A stretch of 13,060 nt of DNA, taken from Parcubacteria group bacterium GW2011_GWA2_50_10b. Its GTDB lineage: Bacteria; Patescibacteriota; Minisyncoccia; Phycocordibacterales; Zambryskibacteraceae. The DNA lies in NCBI GenBank assembly GCA_001004085.1, contig LCQJ01000015.1, forward strand, positions 1 to 13,060. Direction: 5' to 3'. The notes under the pieces are model-generated. The model was not told where the DNA came from. It searched no databases and saw only the letters and a list, made by a program, of their open reading frames with translations. Below are positions 1 through 6,504 of this stretch, piece after piece (position 1 is the stretch's first letter; every line of letters starts with the position of its first letter). Both the position numbers and the translations under genes were made by a program.

Positions 1-1023
1 AGCAAGTTCGAGGGCGAGTTCGGGAATACTGGTCCGGCCCGAGTTTTCATAGGCTTCGATGAAAGTAAGGAGCGTGTCGGAGGTCAGGTCTTTGCCGGCT
101 TTGTCAGCGAGTGCTTTAAGGAAATTAAAATCGTCTTCGGAAATCTGTTTCTTGATATATTCATCCATTCCCGCTTTGAGCCGAAGGAGAAAGAGAAAGC
201 GTAGACGCTCGAGAATGAGCTTGGCAAAGAGTTTCATCTCAGCATTCGCCTCCCCCGCCGCCTGTATGGCCTTCATCCCCTTCTCCAGATTCTTCTCGAC
301 AATGGCCTCGAGAATATCCCGGACCATGCCAGCCTTGGGCGCGCCAGTGACCGCTTCCACTTCTTCTCTGGTAATTTTCTTGTCTTTAGTAGAACTTAAA
401 ACTTTTTCCAAAATACCGTGCGCGTCGCGGAACGAACCGTCTCCGAGCAAAGCCACCAGTTCGGCTGCCGCCGGCTCGAGAGTGGCACCCTCTTTCTTGG
501 CCACCGAGAGCGCGAATGCCTGAAGCGTGGCTTGGTTCGGCGCGCGGAAGGAGAAGGTCTGGCAGCGCGAGATGACCGTCTCCGGCACTTTCTCAAGCTC
601 GGTGGTGGCAAGGATAAAGACCACGTGAGCCGGCGGCTCTTCCAGAGTTTTAAGGAACGCATTCCAGGCGTCCTTGGTGAGCATGTGCACTTCGTCGATA
701 ATATAAACTTTGTACTTGCTCTCGAACGGCAGAGTGTTGACCGATTCCCGGATTTCCCGCACATCATCTATGCCACGGTTAGAAGCCGCGTCCATTTCGA
801 CAAGGTCATTGGCGGAAGTGCCGATTTCTTTCGAAACAATTCTTGCCATCGAAGTTTTGCCTGTGCCGCGCGGACCGGAGAAGAGATAGGCGTGCGAGAG
901 GTTGCCGAGTTTGATGGCTCCTTCCAAGACTTTGACAATATGCTCCTGGCCGATAACATCTTTAAACCCATGTGGGCGGTATTTCCGGTATAAAACTCCT
1001 TCGCTTTTCTCTTTCTTTGGCAT
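1..1023 (-). CDS. dnaX: DNA polymerase III subunit gamma/tau (clamp loader), 3' end cut by window edge
   Basis: AAA+ clamp-loader ATPase that loads the sliding clamp in the replisome. 341 codons are visible, from ATG at 1023 reading left and open to the window edge. Seen: N-terminal YRKYRPHGFKDVIGQ, Walker A GPRGTGKT (residues 50-57), Walker B VYIIDEVHML, sensor 1 LATTE, and the ISRCQTF segment carrying the arginine-finger SRC motif; the helical domain III follows. Odd: the cysteine zinc module normally lying between Walker A and the DAAS motif is absent, the chain passing directly from KTSMARIVSKEIG to TSANDLVEMDAASNRG, about 20-25 residues shorter than E. coli DnaX. No Shine-Dalgarno sequence precedes the ATG; a TGTTATACT box ends 7 nt before it. 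Product identity is firm; whether the missing C-terminal part is of tau or gamma length cannot be seen. Confidence 0.95.
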   Translation of the reverse strand, partial: MPKKEKSEGVLYRKYRPHGFKDVIGQEHIVKVLEGAIKLGNLSHAYLFSGPRGTGKTSMARIVSKEIGTSANDLVEMDAASNRGIDDVREIRESVNTLPFESKYKVYIIDEVHMLTKDAWNAFLKTLEEPPAHVVFILATTELEKVPETVISRCQTFSFRAPNQATLQAFALSVAKKEGATLEPAAAELVALLGDGSFRDAHGILEKVLSSTKDKKITREEVEAVTGAPKAGMVRDILEAIVEKNLEKGMKAIQAAGEANAEMKLFAKLILERLRFLFLLRLKAGMDEYIKKQISEDDFNFLKALADKAGKDLTSDTLLTFIEAYENSGRTSIPELALELA

Positions 1024-1030
1024 TAAACAA

Positions 1031-1039
1031 AGTATAACA
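1031..1039 (-). promoter_or_regulatory. Extended -10 promoter element of dnaX, probably leaderless
   Basis: On the minus strand TGTTATACT (TGn plus TATACT) ends 7 nt before the dnaX ATG, so transcription would begin at or next to the start codon. The possible -35 (TTCAGC, 18-bp spacing) is weak and lies inside the upstream hairpin at 1043-1074. Inferred from motif only. Confidence 0.5.
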
Positions 1040-1042
1040 GAA

Positions 1043-1074
1043 GTGCCCACCACCGCTGAAGCGATGGTGGGCAC
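1043..1074 (-). terminator. Hairpin between lipoprotein gene and dnaX (probable terminator)
   Basis: Perfect 10-bp inverted repeat GTGCCCACCA / TGGTGGGCAC enclosing a mismatch, a CGC/GCG stem and a TGAA loop. It lies 28 bp after the lipoprotein stop codon. Reading on the minus strand it is followed by TTCTGTTATACTTTG, which is T-rich but not a clean T tract, so termination may be partial. The hairpin overlaps the -35 position of dnaX. Confidence 0.55.
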
Positions 1075-1101
1075 GTATTGAACAAGGCGAACGAATCGGA
1101 A

Positions 1102-2866
1102 CTACGGTACCACCGTCCAAGTGTAGCACTTGAGCACCTGCGGGGTGACCAAGCTTGTCTGGACACACGCTTCGACCGTCCCCGTCCAGATTCCACGGAT
1201 GTTGCCGTGGATGCCGCCGTAGTAGGTCTGACCATTGATGATGACCATCGTGTCACCACCGTTGACCTGAAGTTTGCTCGGGTCCCTGCTGTACCAGAAC
1301 GGCTGGCACGACGAGGAACTTGGCCAGTTGCTCACGGTGAGCTGACGGACCTGCCCGACGGCAATACTGCCTCCGGACGGTGTGTAGTCGATGGATGACG
1401 GGCAGCTGGGTGCTGTCACCGTAACCGTCTTCTCGTCGTAAGCGGAGACGCCCGCAGAGTTGACACAGGTCACTCTGAAGGTGGTGGTCTGGGAGAGCAC
1501 CACAGTCTGGCTGCCGGAGGTGCCGGCGGCGCCATTCCATCCATTGGACTTCGTGCAGGAAACCGCGTTGGTCGAAGTCCAGTTGCCGTTGGAACTGCCT
1601 CCTTGCGAAACGCTCGTGGGATTGAAATTGAGCGTGACGGTCGGAGCCGGGGGTGGCGGAGGAGGTGGTGGAGTGGCTACCGTCACCGTAGTGCTCCCTG
1701 ACGCCTGTCCTCCCGGACCGACGCAAGTGAGCATGTAGGTTGTGGTAACCGACGGGGTGACCATCTCACTTCCGTTTGGCACGGACTTGCCACCGCTCCA
1801 GCCGCCCGAGGCGGTGCAGGAGGTGGCGTTGGTAGTGCTCCACACCAAGTTCGAACTCTGACCCTGATTGATGCTCTGCGGATTGGCCGAGAATGTCACG
1901 GTCGGAGCCTGATTCGGAGTTGAGACGACGGTAGTGGTAAACGTGCCACACGTTTGCGGTTGCGACGTCGCCTGGTTAGGCTGGGCGCAGATTGTCGCGG
2001 AACCAACGGAGATGAAGGTGACCAAGCCTGAGCCCGGGTGGACCGAGACCTTGCTTGGGTCGCTTGAGAAGTAGTGCGTCGGCTGACACACCGCTCCTCC
2101 CTCGCTTCCGAAGGAAGCAAAGACCGTCATTGTCTGGCCCGGCTGACCACTGCCCGTGTTGGGAGTGAGAGCTTGGGTCAGAACGCACCGTGCTGTGGGC
2201 GGCGGAATCGGTACGCAGTTTGGCGGCGAACCAGTCTGTCCGGGCGGACAAGAAGTTGGGCCAGGCACACCATCTTCAGTGATGGTAACTACCTGCCCGG
2301 CCACTGTGATGTGGCCAGTTCGCGGACCTCCAGGGTTTTGGAAAACACTGTAGGACAACGTTCCACTGCCAGTCCCAAAGCCGGAAGAGACTCCGTCTGA
2401 ACCGGTAATCCATGAGGAATCCGACACCACAGACCATCCACAGTCGGGACGGCTGGCGGTAATCCGCGCAATTCCCTGTCGCCGTGACCGTCACCGTGCC
2501 GCTGACGCTCGCATTTTGCGTCGAGCGCGCGGTAACTGTGTAAGTCCCTGCGGCATTGATGGAGAGCGTAGCAGTGGTGCCACTTGAAGTGGAAGTGCCT
2601 CCGCCAGTCGACTCCCAATTTACCGTCTGTGTGACATTCGTGCCGCGCACAATGGCTGTAAAGCCGATGGTGGCGGGACAGGCGTTCAGGGTAATCGAGA
2701 GGGTCGGCGTGCTGACGGAAACTTCCGTCACGATGACGCTGGGAGGCGACTCGGACGGGCCGCTGGGGCTGGTCGGACTGTTGACGGTAACTTTCTGCTT
2801 GATGTCGCAACCTGAGGCTGCGAATAACACGAGGACGCCGAGAACAACCGCACGGAAATTGGTCAT
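1102..2866 (-). CDS. Secreted lipoprotein with Ig-like and BACON-type domains, interrupted by a +1 frameshift
   Basis: Surface-anchored beta-rich protein of about 587 residues if the reading frame is restored; function unknown, adhesion or binding is plausible. The ATG at 2866 has SD AAAGGTG 4 nt upstream. Residues 1-20 are a signal peptide with lipobox ending FAASGC (Cys20, followed by Asp). Then come an Ig-like domain (to about residue 130), a BACON-like domain (DCGWSVVSDSSWITG, GTLSYSVFQNPGG), a cysteine-containing Ig/BIG_2-like domain, and two copies of the repeat typical of Parcubacteria (APTVTFSANPQSINQGQSS and APTVTLNFNPTSVSQGGSS, each with a TTNATSC / STNAVSC core), separated by a Pro8 linker; a Cys-rich C-terminal domain ends at TAG 1102. 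Frame changes near 2455-2470: ...TATGNCA continues as ITASRPDCGW only if one base (one G of GCGCGG) is dropped. This could be a sequencing error, a pseudogene or programmed slippage. Composition differs somewhat from neighbours. Confidence 0.75.
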
Positions 2867-2907
2867 ACAACACCTTTCTGAAATGTACAAGAGGCTTTTC
2901 TAGCCTT

Positions 2908-2936
2908 TTCCTATCATATGAGACGCTAAATGTCAA
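2908..2936 (-). promoter_or_regulatory. Sigma70-type promoter of the lipoprotein gene
   Basis: On the minus strand a perfect -35 TTGACA (2936-2931), 17-bp spacer and TGA-TAGGAA extended -10 (2913-2908) lie 41 bp upstream of the lipoprotein ATG, in the 94-bp gap after dusB. Same arrangement as the promoter at 5094-5122. This gives the gene its own transcription independent of dusB. Confidence 0.6.
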
Positions 2937-2960
2937 CGAAACTTACCTATTTTTTGTCCT

Positions 2961-3962
2961 TTAGAGCGAAAGCGAAAAATGTCTTATGACTTCTTCGACT
3001 TCTTTGGCATTCCCGGTCTCCATCAACCTGCCCCGCAACTCCGCCGCCCCGTCGAAACCGTTCACATAGGCTTTGAAATGTTTTTTCATGATAGCGAAAT
3101 TCTTATCTTGGCCCAGGAGCTCTTCGAAAAGTTGGCAATGCTCAATTAAAACTTTCAATTTCTCTTTAATATTTTCGCTCCCCAAGGTCAGACCTTGAGA
3201 ATCAGTACTTAAGGTCTGACCTTTTTCCGCGAACAACCATGGATTGCCGAAGATGGCCCGGCCGAGCATCACGCCGTCGCAGCCGGTCTCCGCCACCCTA
3301 ATTCTTGCTTCATTTAAATCCGCTACGTCGCCGTTGCCCAGAATGAGTGTTGCGCTTCCCGCTCTGTTTCTAATATCGACCGCTTCTTTGACGAATTCCC
3401 AGCGGGCCGGCACTTTCGACATCTCTTTCCGAGTGCGGGCATGGATGATGACAGCCGCCGGCTCTTCTTTGAGAATCTCGGGCAGCCAGTTTTCCAAATC
3501 CGGCCGGCTGTAGCCGATGCGGGTCTTCACTGAAACCGGCAAATTGGGCGCCCCTTCCTTCGCCGCGCGGATAAGCGCTCTCGCCTGCTCCGGATTTTTC
3601 ATCAGGTTGGCTCCGGCCCCCTGTTTCTCGACGCTTTTGTCTGGACAGCCCATGTTGATGTCGATGCCGTCGAAGTCCAACTCCGCCGCGAGGGCGGCAG
3701 CTGCCCGCATGTGTTCCGGGGAGGAAGTAAAGAACTGGGCTACTATAGGCCTCTCCGCCTCCGTGTATTTGAGGTCGAGCATCAATTTGCGCTTTCCTTC
3801 TGTGCCAGCCAGAGCCAGGCCGTCGGCCGAGACGAACTCGGTCCAGCAGACACTCGGCTTGCCGTATTTGGCAATGACGCGCCGATATGCGGCGTCGGTG
3901 ACGTTGGCCATCGGTGCCAGTGCGAAAATGGGCTTCTCTAGTTTTTCCCAGAAATTATTCAT
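2961..3962 (-). CDS. dusB: tRNA-dihydrouridine synthase (DusB-like)
   Basis: FMN-dependent reduction of uridine to dihydrouridine in tRNA D-loops. The 333-residue length is normal for the family. Seen: N-terminal APMANVTDAAYRRV (FMN-binding start of the TIM barrel), IDINMGCPDKSV with the catalytic Cys of the NMGCP motif, GAGANLMKNP, PVSVKTRIGY, HARTRKE and ILGNGDV, then GVMLGRAIFGNPWLF phosphate-binding region. The ATG at 3962 (MNNFW) is chosen because the barrel begins right after it; the frame remains open upstream but overlaps ftsQ and is not conserved-looking. No SD is present. It lies 25 bp after ftsQ on the same strand, so probably cotranscribed. Residues about 247-260 are encoded by a palindromic insert (3184-3223). 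Assignment to the DusB rather than another Dus subgroup is less sure. Confidence 0.92.
   Translation of the reverse strand: MNNFWEKLEKPIFALAPMANVTDAAYRRVIAKYGKPSVCWTEFVSADGLALAGTEGKRKLMLDLKYTEAERPIVAQFFTSSPEHMRAAAALAAELDFDGIDINMGCPDKSVEKQGAGANLMKNPEQARALIRAAKEGAPNLPVSVKTRIGYSRPDLENWLPEILKEEPAAVIIHARTRKEMSKVPARWEFVKEAVDIRNRAGSATLILGNGDVADLNEARIRVAETGCDGVMLGRAIFGNPWLFAEKGQTLSTDSQGLTLGSENIKEKLKVLIEHCQLFEELLGQDKNFAIMKKHFKAYVNGFDGAAELRGRLMETGNAKEVEEVIRHFSLSL
3184..3223. repeat. Nested palindrome inside dusB
   Basis: Arms AAGGTCAGACCTT (3184-3196) and AAGGTCTGACCTT (3211-3223) are exact reverse complements around a 14-nt loop, and each arm is itself palindromic (AAGGTC-n-GACCTT). Read in frame within dusB it encodes GQTL...GLTL just after the GNPWLF motif. 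The same core occurs in topA at 7994-8029. Confidence 0.8.
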
Positions 3963-3987
3963 AAATCTTAAATCTTTAATCCTGAAT

Positions 3988-4827
3988 CTACTCCTTGAAC
4001 CGATAGAATACTTTATTTTCAGTGCGCAAGTCGAGAGTGGAAACCCGGTCCAGGAAATCTTTCTGGCTTTTGATAGCTTCGTCGTTGAGAAAAGCCGAGA
4101 GATTAGCGTAAAGCAAATCAAGGTCGCTACCTCTCTTCCAGACAAGGTGGGCATCATGCGGCAAGACCAGGTTGAACTCATCCGCACCCACTTCGAGCGC
4201 CAGCGGCTGGATGCCCAACTTCTCCAGCCTCTCGATAAAGGCGGAAAGCGGTTTAAATTCGCCGGGCGGCAAAAAGGCCCGGCCCAAGGGTGTGGCAAGC
4301 GGAGTTTCTCGAGCGTAGATGAAATAGACACTGCCGGAAAACGAGGGAGCTGAGTCGAAGATGAACCCTTCCTTGTCCAGGAAGTAACAGGCGGCGGCAT
4401 TCTCAGGCGAAAGCGCCGAATCACAATAAAGCGCGTAAGGCTCCCTTTCGGTCACCAGAACCGAGAGTCTCCGCGAGCCTTCGAGCTCCAGGTCCACCGC
4501 GCTGAAACGCGGAAATTCATTCAGCAAAGCGCTTTTGACTTCGCGGCGCGGGTAGAGTATGAAATTGGAACGCGGGACAAGCCAGAGATAATGGCCGGAG
4601 AGGATTTCTTTGACCTCCGCTTCGACCATTTCGGAGTTCACAGTTTTTGCGCCCTCAACCGAAACGGCCGAAACCAGGAATTTCTCCTGCCGAGACAGAA
4701 AAATCAGAACGGAGAGGAGGGTAAAAACGCCCGCCGCCCACCAATAAAGCCGACGGCGCCTTGCCCTCTTTCTTTTCTCATGGAATTCCGGAGAGGAAAG
4801 CGTCGAACCGGTCGAAACAATTTTCAT
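3988..4827 (-). CDS. ftsQ: Cell division protein FtsQ/DivIB-like, single-pass membrane protein
   Basis: Probable divisome scaffold linking early and late division proteins. 279 residues from ATG 4827: a basic cytoplasmic tail (EKRKRARRRRLYWW), one membrane segment (about residues 28-46, YWWAAGVFTLLSVLIFL), a POTRA-like domain starting at FLVSAVSVEGAKTVNSEMVE and including YPRREVKSALLNEFPRFSAVDLE, then a beta-rich extracellular region with LLYANLSAFL and a C-terminal LDLRTENKVFYRF, as in FtsQ. An alternative TTG start at 4848 adds seven residues and has a GGGAG sequence a few nt upstream; the ATG is chosen for being the commoner codon, but either is possible. dusB follows by 25 bp. Upstream lie a structured leader and the intrinsic terminator at 4952-4986, so expression may be attenuated. 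No dcw cluster neighbours are present. Sequence similarity is weak outside topology and POTRA, hence moderate confidence. Confidence 0.75.
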   Translation of the reverse strand: MKIVSTGSTLSSPEFHEKRKRARRRRLYWWAAGVFTLLSVLIFLSRQEKFLVSAVSVEGAKTVNSEMVEAEVKEILSGHYLWLVPRSNFILYPRREVKSALLNEFPRFSAVDLELEGSRRLSVLVTEREPYALYCDSALSPENAAACYFLDKEGFIFDSAPSFSGSVYFIYARETPLATPLGRAFLPPGEFKPLSAFIERLEKLGIQPLALEVGADEFNLVLPHDAHLVWKRGSDLDLLYANLSAFLNDEAIKSQKDFLDRVSTLDLRTENKVFYRFKE

Positions 4828-4874
4828 AATAGTTGGTTTAAAAAACAAAACTCTCCCGACCTGTGAAATGGATA

Positions 4875-4907
4875 CTGGCTTCGGTCGCCGGAAGCCTTGA
4901 CCGCCAG
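4875..4907 (-). other. Alternative hairpins in the ftsQ leader
   Basis: Two mutually exclusive foldings are visible: GGCTTC (4877-4882) with GAAGCC (4891-4896), or CTGGC plus GGTC (4875-4879, 4883-4886) with GACCGCCAG (4899-4907), a 9-bp stem with a 3-nt bulge. The element ends about 27 nt before the TTG and 48 nt before the ATG of ftsQ. It may be a regulatory leader; no known riboswitch class was recognised. Confidence 0.35.
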
Positions 4908-4951
4908 CATGTCACCTACTACCAATATTGATTTTACATCAAATTCAAAAT

Positions 4952-4986
4952 AAAAAAACTGGTCCGACACGTTTGTGTCGGACCAG
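4952..4986 (-). terminator. Strong intrinsic terminator
   Basis: Perfect 12-bp inverted repeat CTGGTCCGACAC / GTGTCGGACCAG (4959-4986) with a 4-nt loop, followed on the minus strand by seven T (4958-4952). It ends the transcript started at the promoter 5094-5122, roughly 100 bp before ftsQ. It is abutted without gap by a second hairpin (4987-5020). Confidence 0.9.
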
Positions 4987-5087
4987 AAGACCTAAATGCC
5001 CAAGAACCAAGGGAGGTCTTACCAAAGGGTCAAGGAACCAAGGACTAAGAACTTGCGAGGAGGGCCGGGCTTAAGGTTTGCCTGTCT
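4952..5087 (-). ncRNA. Candidate small RNA or attenuated ftsQ leader (~136 nt)
   Basis: No open frame of interest lies here, yet the segment is bracketed by a near-consensus promoter (5094-5122; start expected near 5087) and a perfect intrinsic terminator (4952-4986). On the RNA strand a 7-bp hairpin AAGACCU / AGGUCUU (5020-4987) abuts the terminator stem. The 5' half looks mostly single stranded and holds CCCUCCUCG and ACCUCCCUUGG, complementary to Shine-Dalgarno sequences. An internal near repeat, CCUUGGUUCCUUG (5043-5031) and CCUUGGUUCUUG (5012-5001), occurs. It does not match 6S, SRP, tmRNA, RNase P or T-box features I know. It may be a free-standing sRNA, or the leader of ftsQ-dusB with termination as the control point, as I see no other good promoter before ftsQ. 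Confidence 0.6.
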
Positions 5088-5093
5088 GTTACT

Positions 5094-5122
5094 ATCCTAG
5101 CATACTCCACCATCTCTGTCAA
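5094..5122 (-). promoter_or_regulatory. Near-consensus sigma70 promoter for the candidate RNA
   Basis: On the minus strand: -35 TTGACA (5122-5117), exactly 17 bp, then TGC-TAGGAT extended -10 (5099-5094). This is the best promoter in the window. A 36-bp AT-rich dyad (5125-5160) begins 2 bp upstream of the -35. Confidence 0.8.
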
Positions 5123-5124
5123 GC

Positions 5125-5160
5125 TACATTATAATTTTCCTATAGGATTTTTATAATGTA
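5125..5160. promoter_or_regulatory. 36-bp dyad upstream of the promoter (operator or UP element candidate)
   Basis: 10-bp arms TACATTATAA / TTATAATGTA, three symmetric T:T mismatches, and a self-complementary centre TCCTATAGGA. The centre falls about 55 bp upstream of the expected transcription start, where activators or UP elements act. The outer arms also contain TATAAT on each strand, so divergent -10 function is another reading. Confidence 0.5.
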
Positions 5161-5163
5161 TCA

Positions 5164-5210
5164 GGGTGTCAACCTGGCAGGTTGACACCCTAGGTTGACA
5201 CCCTAGGTTA
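5164..5210. repeat. Inverted plus tandem repeat after serS
   Basis: GGGTGTCAACCT (5164-5175) is followed by GGC and its exact complement AGGTTGACACCC (5179-5190), then a second direct copy at 5192-5203 and a partial third. The unit AGGTTGACACCCT is 13 nt. It starts about 6 nt beyond the serS stop and may serve as its transcript end, though no T tract follows. Confidence 0.75.
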
Positions 5211-5215
5211 ATATC

Positions 5216-6490
5216 CTACTTTGTTATCTCCCTAAGACCGTTCATATACGGCACCAATACATTTGGGATTTTTATCGAACCGTCGGCTTGCTGGAAGTTT
5301 TCGACGAGAGAAACGAGAATACGCGGAGTGGCTATGGCCGTGGCATTAAGAGAATGCGCATATTGTGCCTGCCCTGAGCCTGTCGAAAGGTCTTTGTATT
5401 TAATATTCAACCGACGAGTCTGGAAATCATGAAAGTATGAGGTCGAGCCGAGTTCCCGGTATTTTTCCTCCAGCGGCACCCAACCTTCGATATCGTATTT
5501 CTTGACCTGGCCCAAGCCGAGGTCGCCGCCGCAGTTGACCACTGTGCGGTACGGAATGCCCAGCGACTCCACAAACCCTTCGATATTCTTGTGGAGCCAT
5601 TCGTGCCATTTGACCGACTCTTCATGGCTTGCTTCGCAGAGAATGAGTTGTTCGAATTTGAAAAACTCGTGCACCCGAATAAGGCCTTTGACGTCTTTGC
5701 TGTGACTGCCGGCCTCGCGGCGGAAACAGGGCGAGAATGAGAGAAACTTTTTCGGTAATTCTTCCTTGGCCAGCATTTCGTTCTGATAGTAGCCCATGGT
5801 GGCCACTTCGGCCGTACCGGCGAGATATTCGCCGTCCTGGGTCTTGTACAAATCCTCTTCGCCCTGAGGCAGATAACCGGTGCCGAGCAAAGTCTCTTTG
5901 CGTACGAGCGAAGGCACCTGGAGAAGCGTCAGTCCCTGCGAGACGAAGAAGTCGAGCGCGTAGCGCCAGATGGCGAAAGAGAGGAGGGCGCCCGTGCCTT
6001 TCAGAAAATAGCCGCGGAAACCGGCCACCTTCGCTCCCCTTTCAAAATCCGCCATGCCGAGAGCGGTCATGATGTCGATATGGTTTTTGGGAGTGAAATC
6101 GAACTTGGGGAGAGTGCCCCACGTTTTTATTTCCTCGTTATCGGCATCGCTCTCGCCTTCCGGCACCGAGGCGTCCGGGACATTGGGCACCATAAGCATG
6201 AGGCTTTGCCACTCTTTCATCACTTCCTTGAGTTCGGCTTCTTCCCTTTCCAACTCTTCTTTCAATTTGCCCATGCGTTCCAGAATGCCGGCGCGCTCTT
6301 CCGAACCAGCCTTCACTATCTGGTTATTGGCCACGTTCTGGTCGGCGCGCTTCTCCTCGACCCGGCCCAGAAGTTTCTTCCTTTGCTCATCGGCTTCGAT
6401 CAGCTTTTCCACGTCGAAAGAGAGATGCTTCTTTCGGGCCCCTGCGGCCACCAAGTCTTTGTTTTCCCGGATGAATTTGATATCGAGCAT
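5216..6490 (-). CDS. serS: Seryl-tRNA synthetase
   Basis: Class II aminoacyl-tRNA synthetase that charges tRNA-Ser with serine; cytosolic dimer. 424 residues, normal length. N-terminal tRNA-binding coiled coil (MLDIKFIRENKDLV, then Lys/Glu-rich helices to about residue 100), serine-site TAE in LAGTAEVA, motif 2 FRREAGSHSKDVKGLIRVHEF, motif 3 ATPRILVSLVENFQQADGSI, and C-terminal PYMNGLREI. The start ATG at 6490 gives the canonical N terminus; no SD, with a GATAAT box 8 nt upstream suggesting a leaderless mRNA. Only 16 bp separate it from the divergent dprA. Residues 368-375 (LSTGSGQA), between motifs 2 and 3, come from a repeat-like 24-mer; the corresponding loop is a few residues shorter in E. 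coli and Thermus SerRS, so function is probably retained. Confidence 0.96.
   Translation of the reverse strand: MLDIKFIRENKDLVAAGARKKHLSFDVEKLIEADEQRKKLLGRVEEKRADQNVANNQIVKAGSEERAGILERMGKLKEELEREEAELKEVMKEWQSLMLMVPNVPDASVPEGESDADNEEIKTWGTLPKFDFTPKNHIDIMTALGMADFERGAKVAGFRGYFLKGTGALLSFAIWRYALDFFVSQGLTLLQVPSLVRKETLLGTGYLPQGEEDLYKTQDGEYLAGTAEVATMGYYQNEMLAKEELPKKFLSFSPCFRREAGSHSKDVKGLIRVHEFFKFEQLILCEASHEESVKWHEWLHKNIEGFVESLGIPYRTVVNCGGDLGLGQVKKYDIEGWVPLEEKYRELGSTSYFHDFQTRRLNIKYKDLSTGSGQAQYAHSLNATAIATPRILVSLVENFQQADGSIKIPNVLVPYMNGLREITK
5366..5390. repeat. Repeat-like 24-mer inserted in frame in serS
   Basis: On the minus strand CTTTCGACAGGCTCAGGG and following CAGGCA encode LSTGSGQA. From memory this TTCGACAGGCTCAGGGCAGG string is a widespread short interspersed repeat in metagenomic and CPR genomes. 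It sits in the variable loop between SerRS motifs 2 and 3. Only one arm is seen here, with no inverted partner nearby. Confidence 0.6.
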
Positions 6491-6492
6491 GG

Positions 6493-6504
6493 CATAATAT
6501 TATC
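6493..6504. promoter_or_regulatory. Shared bidirectional -10 region of serS and dprA
   Basis: The 16-bp gap between the two start codons contains the perfect palindrome ATAATATTAT. It gives CATAAT (6493-6498) 8 nt before the dprA ATG and GATAAT (6504-6499 on the minus strand) 8 nt before the serS ATG. Both transcripts would start at or near the start codon. -35 elements, if any, lie inside the opposite coding region and are not convincing. Confidence 0.5.

Noticed and set aside
2892..2906. AGGCT/AGCCT hairpin with short T run as plus-strand terminator
   Set aside because: Only 5 bp, no plus-strand gene upstream; it lies in the lipoprotein 5' UTR.
3517..4353. Long plus-strand open frame antisense to dusB and ftsQ
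   Set aside because: Shadow of coding sequence in the other strand; Ser/Arg/Ala-rich translation without domains, while the minus strand holds clear Dus and FtsQ features.
3963..4424. N-terminal extension of dusB running into ftsQ
   Set aside because: The extra residues are unlike Dus proteins, overlap ftsQ almost entirely, and the TIM barrel starts just after ATG 3962.
4875..4907. SRP RNA-like hairpin (GGAAGCC and tetraloop-like sequence)
   Set aside because: The conserved domain IV sequence (GGAAGCAGC region with its asymmetric loop) is missing.
5164..5210. Small CRISPR array
   Set aside because: Units are 13 nt, abutting without spacers, and there are no cas genes.
4952..5215. T-box or serine-responsive leader
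   Set aside because: It lies downstream of serS rather than upstream and has no T-box sequence.
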